Positions 52,597-63,620 are shown, numbered from the stretch's first letter. The stretch is DNA of 64,000 nucleotides from Schistocerca nitens (GCF_023898315.1 NC_064625.1:101046269-101110268), one strand, 5' to 3'. A program made the numbers and translations. Notes: generated from the letters alone by a model not told the origin.

Positions 52597-54717
52597 GTTG
52601 TTGTTGTGGTCTTCAGTCCTGAGACTGGTTTGATGCAGCTCTCCATGCTACTCTATCCTGTGCAAGCTTCTTCATCTCCCAGTACCTACTGCAACCTACA
52701 TCCTTCTGAATCTGCTTAGTGTATTCATCTCTTGGTCTCCCTCTACGATTTTTACCCTCCACGCTGCCCTCCAGTGCTAAATTTGTGATCCCTTGATGCC
52801 TCAAAACATGTCCTACCAACCGATCCCTTCTTCTAGTCAAGTTGTGCCACAAACTTCTCTTCTCCCCAATCCTATTCAATACCTCCTCATTAGTTACGTG
52901 ATCTACCTACCTTATCTTCAGCATTCTTCTGTAGCACCACATTTCGAAAGCTTCTATTCTCTTCTTGTCCAAACTGGTTATCGTCCATGTTTCACTTCCA
53001 TACATGGCTACACTCCATACAAATACTTTCAGAAACGACTTCCTGACACTTAAATCTATACTCGATGTTAACAAATTTCTCTTCTTCAGAAACGATTTCC
53101 TTGCCATTGCCAGTCTACATTTTATATCCTCTCTACTTCGACCATCATCAGATATTTTGCTCCAAAATAGCAAAACTCCTTTACTACTTTAAGTGTCTCC
53201 TTTCCTAATGTAATTCCCTCAGCATCACCCGACTTAATTACACTACGTTCCATTATCCTTGTTTTTCTTTTGTTGATGTTCATCTTATACCCTTCTTTCA
53301 TTACACTGTCCATTCCGTTCAACTGCTCTTCCAAGACCTTTGCTGTCTCTGACAGAATTACAATATCATCGGCGAACCTCAAAGTTTTTACTTCTTCTCC
53401 ATGAATTTTAATACCTACTCCGAATTTTTCTTTTGTTTCCTTTACTGCTTGCTCAATATACAGATTGAATAACATCGGGGAGAGACTACAACCCTGTCTC
53501 ACTCCTTTCCCAACCACTGCTTCCCTTTCATGCCCCTCGACTCTTATAACTGCCATCTGGTTTATGTACAAATTGTAAATAGCCTTTCGCTCCCTGTATT
53601 TTACCCCTGTCAACTTCAGAATTTGAAAGAGAGTATTCCAGTTAACGTTGTCAAAAGCTTTCTCTAAGTCTACAAATGCTAGAAACGTAGGTTTGCCTTT
53701 TCTTAATCTTTCTTCTAAGATAAGTCGTAAGGTTAGTATTGCCTCACGTGTTCCAACATTTCTACGGAATCCAAACTGATCTTCCCCAAGGTCCGCTTCT
53801 ACCTGTTTTTCCATTCGTCTGTAAAGAATTCGCGTTAGTATTTTGCAGCTGTGACTTATTAAACTGATAGTTCGGTAATTTTCACATCTGTCAACACCTG
53901 CTTTCTTTGGGATTGGAATTATTACATTCTTCTTGAAGTCTGTGGGTATTTCGCTTGTCTCATACATCTTGCTCACCAGATGGTAGAGTTTTGTCATGCA
54001 TGCCTCTCCCAAGGCCATCAGTAGTTATAATGGAATGTTGTCTACTCCCGGGGCCTTGTTTCGCCTCAGGTCTTTCAGTGCTCTGTCAAACTCTTTACGC
54101 AGTATCTTATCTCCCATTTCATCTTCATCTACATCCTCTTCCATTTCCATAATATTGTCTTCAAGTACATCGCCCTTGTATAAACCCTCTATATACTCCT
54201 TCCACCTTTCTGCTTTCCCTTCTTTGCTTAGAACTAGGTTGCCATCTGAGCTCTTGATATTCATACAAGTGGTTCTCTTTTCTCCAAAGGTCTCTTTAAT
54301 TTTCCTGTAGGCAGTATCTATCTTACCCCAGTGAGACAAACCTCTACATCCTTACATTTGTCCTCTAGCCATCCCTGCTTAGCCATTTTGCACCCTGTCG
54401 ATCTTATTTTTGAGACGTTTGTATTCCTTTTTGCCTGCTTCATTTACTGCATTTTTATATTTTCTCCTTTCATCAATTAAATTCAATATTTCTTCTGATA
54501 CCCAAGGATTTCTATTAGCCCTCGTCTTTTTACCTACTTGATCGTCTGCTGCCTTCACTACTTCATCCCTCAGAGCTACCCATTCTTCTTCTACTGTATT
54601 TCTTTCCCCCATTCCTGTCAATTGTTCCCTTATGCTCTCCCTGAAACTCTGTACAACCTCTGGTTTAGTCAGTTTATCCAGGTCCCATTTCCTTAAATTC
54701 CCACCTTTTTGCAGTTT
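52597..54717 (-). mobile_element. RTE-like LINE copy 3 with 11-bp TSD
   Basis: ctagggatgtt at 52586-52596 and 54718-54728 flanks the copy. The minus-strand order is endonuclease-RT linker (54379-54621: GKKTRANRNPWVSEEILNLI), a frame with RNKAPGVDNIPL, then 298 codons (53122-54018) and a C-terminus with RRDRLVGHVLRHQG ending in a CAA repeat. It is 5'-truncated. Confidence 0.95.
53122..54018 (-). pseudogene. RTE-like LINE reverse transcriptase
   Basis: The longest RT frame of this family in the window. It has VIIPIPKKAGVDRCENYRTI (fingers), QFGFRRNVGTREAILTLRL, FLAFVDLEKAFDNVNWNTL (palm A Asp pair), KGVRQGCSLSPMLFNLYIE (box B) and RFADDIVILSETA (box C, both Asp). It then has YKMNINKRKTRIM and a shift near 53150. 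All RT signature residues are intact, but the protein is truncated at both ends. Confidence 0.93.
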
Positions 54718-54949
54718 CTAGGGATGTTAGGAGTGTGGAATTCTGGCGTACAGACGTATGACGCAAGTGACATTCAATCACGTGACCACGTTCGTAGCCC
54801 GTGAGTTCCGCGGAGCGCCCCATTCTGCTCTCTCACGATGTCTAATGACTACTGAGGTCGCTGATACGGAGTACCTGGCAGCGCAATGCACCTAATATGA
54901 AAAATGTATGTTTTGGGGAGTGTTCGGATACTTTTGATCACATAGTGTA

Positions 54950-55560
54950 TCTGGTTTTAGTGTCTGTGAGTATGCATATAACTACATCGTATTTGCCAGG
55001 TTTTTCCTTCAGGAAAACCTTGAAGGGACACCTGACACGGAGTAACAACAACATTTCATCAATAACAGTGTGTATCCCAACAGAATAATATTTTGGAAGT
55101 AACTCATTCATTTTATAAAACAAATTCTCGTATTGCAGCAAACTTATCACGTTTCTGCGATCGCTTCGTGACTCTTTGCCATCAAATCTTACTATTTTAG
55201 TAAGCTGCTGGAATCTGGTTCGGCTCATGGTAGCAGTGTAAACAAACCATCCTGATTGTATAGGACCATAAATCTGTAACAGATGACTTACTGTCGTTTT
55301 CCTTCCCTATAATAATAAGTAGTCCTATATATGCCACGAATACAAGTCTGTCTGTCGTGGGTATTTTCTGCTTCAATGCCTCTTCCTTGGTATGCCTTTT
55401 TATGATGTTGACAATTTCTGGAGACAAAAACTTTTCAAATGATTCTCTTATTGTTCCTACTTTATCTTCTTCTCTTATGCCTTCTCTTTCTGTCACTATG
55501 TTCTGTGCTACTCGTAATGTGAGGAAGTTCGGACTATAAATTTTTCCAGTGCTTGTAATA
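54950..55560 (-). pseudogene. piggyBac transposase, N-terminal part
   Basis: The minus strand begins at the Tc1 insertion (55560) with SPNFLTLRVAQNIVTEREG, then FEKFLSPEIVNIIKRHTKEE and VFVAYIGLLIIIGKEND. A one-base shift follows LWS, then MSRTRFQQLTKIVRFDGKES, VIDEMLLLLRVRCPFKVFL (first catalytic Asp) and GKYDVVICILTDTKTRY. It is cut at 54947 by the other Tc1-like element and continues at 51529. The extreme N-terminus is absent; hAT-like sequence lies there instead. Confidence 0.92.
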
Positions 55561-55562
55561 TA

Positions 55563-56984
55563 CACTCCTGGAAATGGAAAAAAGAACACATTGACACCGG
55601 TGTGTCAGACCCACCATACTTGCTCCGGACACTGCGAGAGGGCTGTACAAGCAATGATCACACGCACGGCACAGCGGACACACCAGGAACCGCGGTGTTG
55701 GCCGTCGAATGGCGCTAGCTGCGCAGCATTTGTGCACCGCCGCCGTCAGTGTTAGCCAGTTTGCCGTGGCATACGGAGCTCCATCGCAGTCTTTAACACT
55801 GGTAGCATGCCGCGACAGCGTGGACGTGACCCGTATGTGCAGTTGACGGACTTTGAGCGAGGGCGTATAGTGGGCATGCGGGAGGCCGGGTGGACGTACC
55901 GCCGAATTGCTCAACACGTGGGGCGTGAGGTCTCCACAGTACATCGATGTTGTCGCCAGTGGTCGGCGGAAGGTGCACGTGCCCGTCGCCCTGGGACCGG
56001 ACCGCAGCGACGCACGGATGCACGCCAAGACCGTAGGATCCTACGCAGTGCCGTAGGGGACCGCACCGCCACTTCCCAGCAAATTAGGGACACTGTTGCT
56101 CCTGGGGTATCGGCGAGGACCATTCGCAACCGTCTCCATGAAGCTGGGCTACGGTCCCGCACACCGTTAGGCCGTCTTCCGCTCACGCCCCAACATCGTG
56201 CAGCCCGCCTCCAGTGGTGTCGCGACAGGCGTGAATGGAGTGACGAATGGAGACGTGTCGTCTTCAGCGATGAGAGTCGCTTCTGCCTTGGTGCCAATGA
56301 TGGTCGTATGCGTGTTTGGCGCCTTGCAGGTGAGCGCCACAATCAGGACTGCATACGACCGAGGCACACAGGGCCAACACCCGGCATCATGGTGTGGGGA
56401 GCGATCTCCTACACTGGCCGTACACCACTGGTGATCGTCGAGGGGACACTGAATAGTGCACGGTACATCCAAACCGTCATCGAACCCATCGTTCTACCAT
56501 TCCTAGACCGGCAAGGGAACTTGCTGTTCCAACAGGACAATGCACGTCCGCATGTATCCCGTGCCACCCAACGTGCTCTAGAAGGTGTAAGTCAACTACC
56601 CTGGCCAGCAAGATCTCCGGATCTGTCCCCCATTGAGCATGTTTGGGACTGGATGAAGCGTCGTCTCACGCGGTCTGCACGTCCAGCACGAACGTTGGTC
56701 CAACTGAGGCGCCAGGTGGAAATGGCATGGCAAGCCGTTCCACAGGACTACATCCAGCATCTCTACGATCGTCTCCATGGGAGAATAGCAGCCTGCATTG
56801 CTGCGAAAGGTGGATATACACTGTACTAGTGCCGACATTGTGCATGCTCTGTTGCCTGTGTCTATGTGCCTGTGGTTCTGTCAGTGTGATCATGTGATGT
56901 ATCTGACCCCAGGAATGTGTCAATAAAGTTTCCCCTTCCTGGGACAATGAATTCACGGTGTTCTTATTTCAATTTCCAGGAATG
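55563..56984 (+). mobile_element. Tc1-like element, DD32E family, copy 3
   Basis: TA at 55561-55562 and 56985-56986. The ends are CACTCCTGGAAATGG and CATTCCTGGAAATTG. At 1422 bp it is inserted exactly at the hAT/piggyBac coding junction. Confidence 0.96.
55807..56829 (+). CDS. Tc1-like transposase, 340 aa, intact
   Basis: This copy was used for residue numbering: HTH region 10-60, second DNA-binding part 60-125, D155 (FSDESRFC), D244 (QQDNARPH), E277 (SPIEHVWD), and an Arg-rich C-terminal half. All three catalytic residues are present and the frame is unbroken. It differs from the other two copies by single residues such as Asp8, Ser145 and Leu173. With copies 1 and 2 it indicates recent spread. 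Confidence 0.94.
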   Translation: MPRQRGRDPYVQLTDFERGRIVGMREAGWTYRRIAQHVGREVSTVHRCCRQWSAEGARARRPGTGPQRRTDARQDRRILRSAVGDRTATSQQIRDTVAPGVSARTIRNRLHEAGLRSRTPLGRLPLTPQHRAARLQWCRDRREWSDEWRRVVFSDESRFCLGANDGRMRVWRLAGERHNQDCIRPRHTGPTPGIMVWGAISYTGRTPLVIVEGTLNSARYIQTVIEPIVLPFLDRQGNLLFQQDNARPHVSRATQRALEGVSQLPWPARSPDLSPIEHVWDWMKRRLTRSARPARTLVQLRRQVEMAWQAVPQDYIQHLYDRLHGRIAACIAAKGGYTLY

Positions 56985-56986
56985 TA

Positions 56987-57925
56987 TTCGGTTCCCACAT
57001 AATCACAGAACTCCTTAAGCCTCTCTGTTCTAACAGTATATATGTAAAAGTGTGAGTATACTTTCATGACGATAGTTTCAACATCACAGCTTAAACTGTG
57101 AGTAGATGTCTGCACGCTATTGTGTAAAACATGTGCAGGGCACCCTATGCCTTCAATGTTTTCATGCAATGTTGCCTTTAATTTGGTAAATACGTTGCAT
57201 TTGCCTTGTCTTTTTAAACCACCAAAGTTTGTGTTGGTGTTGTCTCCGCAAAATGCCACACATTTATTTTTCTCAAGATCAAACATTTCTATAGTATTCA
57301 TAGAAAATCTTGAAATTTCGTCAGATGTTTCATTAGGTAGGGAACTCACCTTCAAAAGTTTGCTCTGAATTCCCTGATTCATATCGAAAAACTGAACAAC
57401 AAACGGAAATATTTTAGTGGCCGTATGATTGCTGGCATCAGTGGATATCCCGTAGAAGGTAGACTTTTTGATGTATTCAAGGCTTTCCTTTACACTCTGG
57501 GGAGCAATAACTCCTTTCACTAAGGCTGACACTTTAGTTCTTGCTGAACTAAACTTTTTTGCAATGGCAGAATCATCAAACATAATGCTGTTAAGCTTAT
57601 TCGTACAATCACTAGATCTTTAAGTTTGGTGATGTTTTACCGTGTGGTAGGCTACTGTAAGCTCGGCTGCTCGAACTTTCGTCTCTTCACTTGACTGATG
57701 TTTCACAAAATAATTTTGTAGAGTTTTACTGCAGCTCGGTGCACTGTATCTGTTAATGTGTTTCTTTGACCAGATGTGATCAACTATGTCGGAACGTCCA
57801 CCATGACTTATACTAATAAAACAGTTACATACGGAACACTCTGCTTCATAATCAAAACGACCTTTCTTAATGAAATTCCATTCCTTGTAATAACAGTCAC
57901 AGAACTTGCAGGAACGTTTCGGCAT
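56987..57925 (-). pseudogene. hAT-like transposase, N-terminal half
   Basis: It starts MPKRSCKFCDCYYKEW, with a BED-like zinc finger (CSVCNC ... HIWSKKHINRY, residues about 30-60). One in-frame stop (57619-57621) is followed in the same frame by DSAIAKKFSSARTKVSALVK, STDASNHTATKIFPFVVQFF (hAT catalytic-core start, Asp present), FCGDNTNTNFGG (second Asp region), GCPAHVLHNSVQ and ERLKEFCDYVGTEY. At that point the family expects a TRW motif. Here the frame meets the Tc1 insertion, and beyond it piggyBac coding. The dimerisation domain is absent. Confidence 0.85.
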
Positions 57926-58279
57926 TGCGTTTCACAGTACTGCAGCAATAATACCACTAATATGAGAAAAAACTATTGCAGTTTGTCTGACAAAACATCA
58001 ACTACTACACTGTTCTGACAATGAGTGTGTGAGTAAGTGGCGCGACAATCGGACGGTTTCATAGCTCTGTTACAATAACGCAACTTACTACTTGTTGGCC
58101 AAAGTACCGCTCAAAGTAAATTATTGCCTGAGTGTATCAATACTGATACTGTGATTACTAGTATGGGACAATGGAGGTTTTAGACAAATACTCTAAAATA
58201 TATTAATTTCTTGTGTTGTATTTCCTTTAATATAGCGAAATCTCAAAAATTTGAGGAAGTTTCACGAAATGTATATAAA

Positions 58280-58392
58280 AACTGAATTCCGGGACTTTTG
58301 AGCGTCCCGAAACAAATTTTCGGGACACCGGAACACAGGGATGAAAACCGGGACAATCCCGGTTTTCCGGGACGTTTGGTCTCCCTAGTGTG
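58280..58392 (-). mobile_element. hAT-like 5' terminal region
   Basis: The word cccgg/ccggga recurs about six times in inverted arrangement (ccgggacttttgagcgtccc, aaaccgggacaatcccggtt) and ends ggtctccctagtg. CCGGGA-rich subterminal DNA next to a TAGGG-type tip fits the left end of the adjacent hAT gene. The opposite end was not found. Confidence 0.5.
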
Positions 58393-58517
58393 GCCACATG
58401 TTTTCCATTAAGAGCTCGTTCAGTTCTCTGTGGCACACTCGCTACCTGGGTGGAGGTGATTTAAATAAGAGCGCATGGAGATGCCCTGTCTCTGCATTAC
58501 GGAACGCAAAGGGTTAA

Positions 58518-59925
58518 ACACAATTTCCCAATATGAAACTTTTTCTCGCCAACACCCGCCACAACATGATGAGGGAAACAATTTATCTGTTACCATGGTA
58601 CGTTGTGCCTATGTTTGCAGTAAAACTAAAGCATCAGGCATTACGTTTTAATTTATTACTTCTTTGCAAGTAACTCTATTCCCAGCACACTTTGCAGACA
58701 GTATCTACTTATATCACTGATTGTACCTGCAGTAGTATATCATTGTACAACATTTAGTTCAGGAGTTATGACGTCAATGCGTTGAGATCAGAGAGATACA
58801 TAAAGTTGGAGCGACACGAGCGCACCAAGCGGGCACTCACATTCATCGTAAGGATAATGTTTGTTTTTAATTATCTTCTATTTAATTAACGAAATAGTAG
58901 TGATGTTTCTGTGTTCCATGCGTTAATTAATTACCAAGAGATATGAAGTATCGTGAAATACAAGTGGAAACAGCCGGACCACGCTGGTTAAATAACGTAA
59001 GCTACAACTTATTCATGAAGAAATTCTTTCGAATTGTGTGTATTTGCACTTTACTCTGCTGAAAGGAAGACAAAAAACACATATTTCATGCTTGAAAAGC
59101 GTATATTTATGTTGTTCTTTTAAAGTTATTTTTATTATCTTTATTATTTAATGAGCGGTTTATTAATGTGATTGTGTATTATTATTGATTGGTTTGGTTT
59201 AGCGATCCGTTTTTTACCGTTTGCTCCTTTTATTTGAGTCCTTTTAATTATGTTTGCGGTGGTTATGAAGTCTATATTGCTTACTGTTTTCCGTAAGTTA
59301 AAGTATACGGTAATACCATAGGCGTTCTCCAGCAGCAGATCTCGTTGAATCTCCTTGCTGGAAGTTCTCAAACTGAAATCGCTCAAGATAATTTATCTCT
59401 CTACGGTATTCGATCGGTACAGCCAAGTGCTATGCTGTGTCATGTGCATGGAATGTAGCGTCCAACGTTAGTTCGTGAAAATTTTCTAGGTCTTCGGAGA
59501 AATATTCTCGACGAATCCCAAAACCGTGTAAAACTGCAGGTTCGCACCATCAAACCACACACCACTTCCGAACGACTTGCGTCTTTACAATCACTGAATA
59601 TTTCTTTTGAAATGATTAAGGGTTATGAACTCTACACACCTGATACTCCTTTTGTGGTTTTATATGTATTTATTTCTTACAATACCATAAAACATAGACT
59701 ACTGCCTCAATGGCAGCAGCCAGCAATCTTCTCGCAATCCGACGTAGAACATCTCTCTTCCAGTGTCCATCACGGAATAATTATCTCTTTGCCGCAGCTT
59801 ACTACAGTCTGTATATCTTTGTTATCGAGTTCGCACGGAGATGCTTAAATTCCACAGAGTATTTATCTCTCGCGCAGGTATTTTACATTTATCGTCGTAT
59901 TAATAGTCCGTCGCACTTTGTGGAT
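58518..59925. other. anonymous AT-rich sequence
   Basis: No supported gene. A short plus-strand start at 58597 (MVRCAYVCSKTKASGITF) superficially resembles a THAP N-terminus but stops at once. Confidence 0.3.
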
Positions 59926-59929
59926 TTTT

Positions 59930-60195
59930 GCATTAGGAAACGGTACATTATTATCACTGGCCCTTTGTTCGACACTTAAATTTTTTTTTTGAGCTAATGA
60001 TTCCCCTAATCTTACACTTAACTCCAGTGTCTAATACACGAATATTTTTGTAAATGATGGGTTTGTGCATCACGAAACGCTACATTATTATCACTGGCAC
60101 TTTCCTCGACACTTAATTTTTTTTCTTGAGCTAATGATTCCCCTAATCTTACACTTAACTCCAGTGTCTAATACACGAATATGTTTTTAAATGAA
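59930..60195. repeat. tandem duplication, ~131-bp period, two units
   Basis: Shared words gctacattattatcactggc-like, gagctaatgattcccctaat and ctccagtgtctaatacacga repeat at about 131-bp spacing. They differ by a few substitutions, so this is an older local duplication. Confidence 0.85.
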
Positions 60196-60754
60196 GTTAT
60201 TTGTGCATCAAAAGCGAATGTGTTGAAGATTCTTGCCGTTCGTGCACAGATTTAGCAACAGCTTTGCTAGTGGTTCTCTTGTGTTGGAAAACAGTTTTAT
60301 TGCTTCTGACGGTTGATTATGACGTCTGTGTGGTTTCCCCTTAAGCTCCAGTTATGATAGCTTATTTGGTATGTTAAATAATCAGGGTACTTCATCCCAT
60401 ACAGGTTTCCTATGTTCCACATTCACTGATTTGCGAAAAAACTCCGTTTGGTTGGGTATGGATACGACGACCTGCTGCAGAAGGTCTTCTGGAGTTTATT
60501 AGCAGTTGCTTGTAATTAAAGGAAAACGACATTACTCAGTAAATATCTGTACGTTACAAGTGAATTGTAAATATACTGCCGCGTAATGTACCGTTTCATA
60601 TCTCCCAGGGTGCTTAGGAAACTACAGGAAGACAAATGTGGTGTCATTTTGTAGTTATTGTCGATTTCTATGGCATTACGTGCACTCGCTATTATGAAAA
60701 CTATGTTATAAATCAATATAAATGTTAGTATTCGCTCTCATCCGTATGTCTAAC
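60196..60754. other. anonymous sequence
   Basis: No supported feature. Confidence 0.3.
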
Positions 60755-61795
60755 ATACGATGACAAGAAGATAGAAGAAGTGGACAGTGTTAAATTCTTG
60801 GGATTACAGCTTGATAATAAATTCAACTGGGAGGAGCACACCACAGAACTGCTGAAGCGTCTTAACAAATCTCTGTTTGCAATGCGAATTTTGTCAGACA
60901 TAGGGGATATAAAAATGAAAAAGCTGTCATACTATGCTTACTTTCATTCCATAATGTCATATGGGATTATTTTTTGGGGTAATTCATCAAGCCAAGCTAA
61001 AGTTTTCCGGGCACAAAAACGTGCAGTGAGAGTTATATGTGGTGTGAACTCAAGAACATCCTGCAGAAGCCTGTTTAGGGAACTAGGGATACTAACTACT
61101 GCTTCCCAATATATTTATTCCTTAATGAAATTTGTCATTAAAAATATATCACTTTTTCAAACCAACAGCTCAATTCATGGAATCAATACTAGAAATAAGA
61201 ATAATCTTCACAAGGATTTAAAGTCACTTAGTCTTGCACAAAAAGGTGTGCATTATTCAGGAACACACATTTTCAATAACTTGCCAGCAGCCATAAAAAG
61301 CTTAACAACCAATGAAATTCAGTTTAAGAGAAGCCTAAAGGATTTATTGGTGGCCAACTCCTTCTAGTCCATTGATGAATTTCTTAGTAAAACCAACTGA
61401 TTTGTATATAAGTACAACATAACTTCTGCACAATTTCAGTGCAGTAATGTGTTCATTGAAAATTTGTGTGTGTGTGTTAGTATAATCTAACTTCTGCACC
61501 ATTTCAGTGCAGTAATGTGTTCATTGTAAATAAGTATTACAGTAGTTGTATTACCTTATAAATAAATAAAAAACTTTTTTATTTTAAATTCAGTGCATTA
61601 GTATTTGTAAAATGACTCTTAGTGTTCATTAAAAAATGACGATCATTCCACTTGGGACCTGTGGAATGGTACATTAGCTTATTTGTTTTAGTTGTAAATA
61701 TTTGTCATGTATTGTTGTTTTTCTGACATGTTCCACATCCTGGAGGACCTCCTCACTACGGATCAATTGGAATGAAAGTAAATCTAATCTAAACT
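60755..61795 (+). mobile_element. LINE family X, 3' fragment, copy 3
   Basis: A 195-codon frame (60780-61367) begins SVKFLGLQLDNKFNWEEH and continues with YYAYFHSIMSYGIIFWG, FRAQKRAVRVICGV, LTTASQYIYSLMKFVI and FNNLPAAIKSLTTN. The 3' UTR holds a 68-bp duplication (acttctgcac..atttcag at 61421 and 61489) and the copy ends aaatctaatctaa. This frame is intact but lacks the RT. Confidence 0.9.
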
Positions 61796-61799
61796 GGAT

Positions 61800-62909
61800 T
61801 CAGAAGTGTCGATTGCTGGCCGCTTGGGGCGTTGCTATTGCCATGGGTAACAAAAACGAGGTGGTGTGTCGCGACTGTTCTGTTAGACTGTGATACTATC
61901 TTTGATTGATATACTTGAAAAACCAGCTTCGGCTTACAATGGAGCGCAAATCACCCAGACTATATTCCTCCAATGTTTCATAATGAGAGCACTTAGAGAC
62001 TTCCAACAAACTTCAAAAATAATTTTAAACCTTTTATGAACTTTTTCTCGCTTGCCTACGTAACGTCAGTATTTAAAACAGTAACTCATATATAAACTGA
62101 CGCTTGAAGCTATTCTATAGATTGGAAATAGGAGTACAATTCTTTAAAGAATCGGGGTTTACTGGCAGATGTTTCCTGCATTCAAGCGCTATTCGAATAG
62201 GAAGAACCCCTAACATGTGACTCCGTGCTAAGTACATTCTGCAATGTGCTTTGCACGGTACCGTATGTATGTAGACGTGAATATCAGTAGCGACCCTTTA
62301 TACATTACGTTACTATATTTGCGGATGTGTTTGGAGATCGTGTATTCTAATAAATTACGGAAGTGGCTAAAGAAGTGTCTTGATTGTTTCTTAAGTATAT
62401 GAGGCTTTTTTGTTATGTGCCTGAAATCTACCAAAAATTTGTTATCGACTTTTTGGATTACAAACAGCTGCCTTCTTATACTGACTACTGTATTCCTTTG
62501 CGCAGGCTTGTGTAACTACTGTATATTTCTATACATTCAGCACTGAACTCTCTACAGCACTGACGCATATCAGCCATTTTAGAATTCAGCGTAATACGTT
62601 GAACAAACAGCTGACTCAAGACACCTTTCCCGGGCCAGATTGGCGGCGATTTCCAGTACACACTCTAACATGTATCTGCGCTGATGTAATTTGCACCCAC
62701 AGATTTGAGCAATACACCTCCAACTTCAACTTTTAATTTTCCGCACATCTCATACATGTGCGCGTAAATTCATTCCGTACACTATAATTTGTCCAGACAA
62801 GTATGATGTGTGCTGCAAAATCGTTGCGTGTGACCAGCCTTCAATGCAGGCTTTCACTGTTATAACACGATTGTTGTCAAACTTCGAAAACTCGTTCTCT
62901 TTCTTGGTT
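61800..62909. other. anonymous sequence
   Basis: No supported feature. Confidence 0.3.
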
Positions 62910-62921
62910 GGTCATATACTA

Positions 62922-63119
62922 AATAGTTCAAATGGCTCTGAGTACTATAGGACTTAACGTCTGAGGTCCTCAGTCCCCTAGAACTTAGAACTACTTAAAC
63001 CTAACTAACCTAAGGACATCACACACTTCCATGCTCGAGGCAGGATTCGAACCTGCGACCGTAGCGATCGCGCGGTTCCAGACTCTAGCACCTAGAACTG
63101 TTCGGCCACCTAGGCCGGC
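62922..63119 (-). mobile_element. SINE-A with 12-bp TSD
   Basis: Flanked by ggtcatatacta at 62910-62921 and 63120-63131. It is standard, with scattered substitutions (ggtcctcagtcccc, atgctcgaggc). Confidence 0.95.
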
Positions 63120-63131
63120 GGTCATATACTA

Positions 63132-63618
63132 TACTTCAATAACAGTGCAAGAACTGATCAAACTATTTTTTGTTAAGGAAACATGGTGTAGGAGATGAGT
63201 TCTTAATTTGGTACCTTGCAAAGGTTTTTTTAAGGTACTATGAATGTTTACGCTAATGTATCTGTAATTAGTCAGTCAGCCTTTTTTCAAATGGTCTAAA
63301 ATACAATTATAATACAAGGCGAAATTTTTTTCCCACCCTACCCGTAACGAAAATACCGGACAAAAAAAATATTAATGTGATCGTATTAGACAGATAACAC
63401 AAACGCTGTTTCATCTGCATTACCGCATAGATCACAACATTAAAAAACTTCTAGGCAACCACACCCTAAAACAAATCTTGCAATGGTTCCAATATAATGA
63501 TTAACCAAGAAACCAATACACCGTTAATATTAATTCATCTTAATATATCACATAATCCAAACAGATGTAGCAAAAATTGATGTTCTCTTTTTTTATGGTG
63601 TTTAGAGAACATGTCTAT

Positions 63619-63620
<2 letters not shown>
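63132..63620. other. anonymous AT-rich sequence
   Basis: No supported feature. Confidence 0.3.

Larger units (their letters stand above)
51587..54947 (-). mobile_element. Tc1-like element in piggyBac, itself split by a LINE
   Basis: TA at 51585-51586 and 54948-54949. The ends are inverted: left CTCTATGTGATCAAAAGTAT, right strand CACTATGTGATCAAAAGTAT. Removing the LINE (52597-54717) leaves a Tc1-size element of about 1.2 kb. Confidence 0.95.
48850..58513 (-). mobile_element. candidate piggyBac element expanded by nested insertions
   Basis: TTAA lies at 48846-48849 followed by CCCTCGC, and at 58514-58517 preceded by the inverse of CCCTTTGCG. piggyBac elements have TTAA duplications and CCC-starting ends. 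Inside, on the minus strand, is a piggyBac transposase in two pieces. The terminal repeats agree only loosely, so the outer limits are a hypothesis. The internal coding evidence is firm. Confidence 0.45.

Noticed and set aside
58597-58650. MVRCAYVCSKTKASGITF, a THAP-like start
   Set aside because: Stops at once, and the later THAP residues are absent.
59612-59979. Two overlapping plus-strand frames of ~80-90 codons
   Set aside because: Low complexity, no motif, and both end by the 131-bp duplication.
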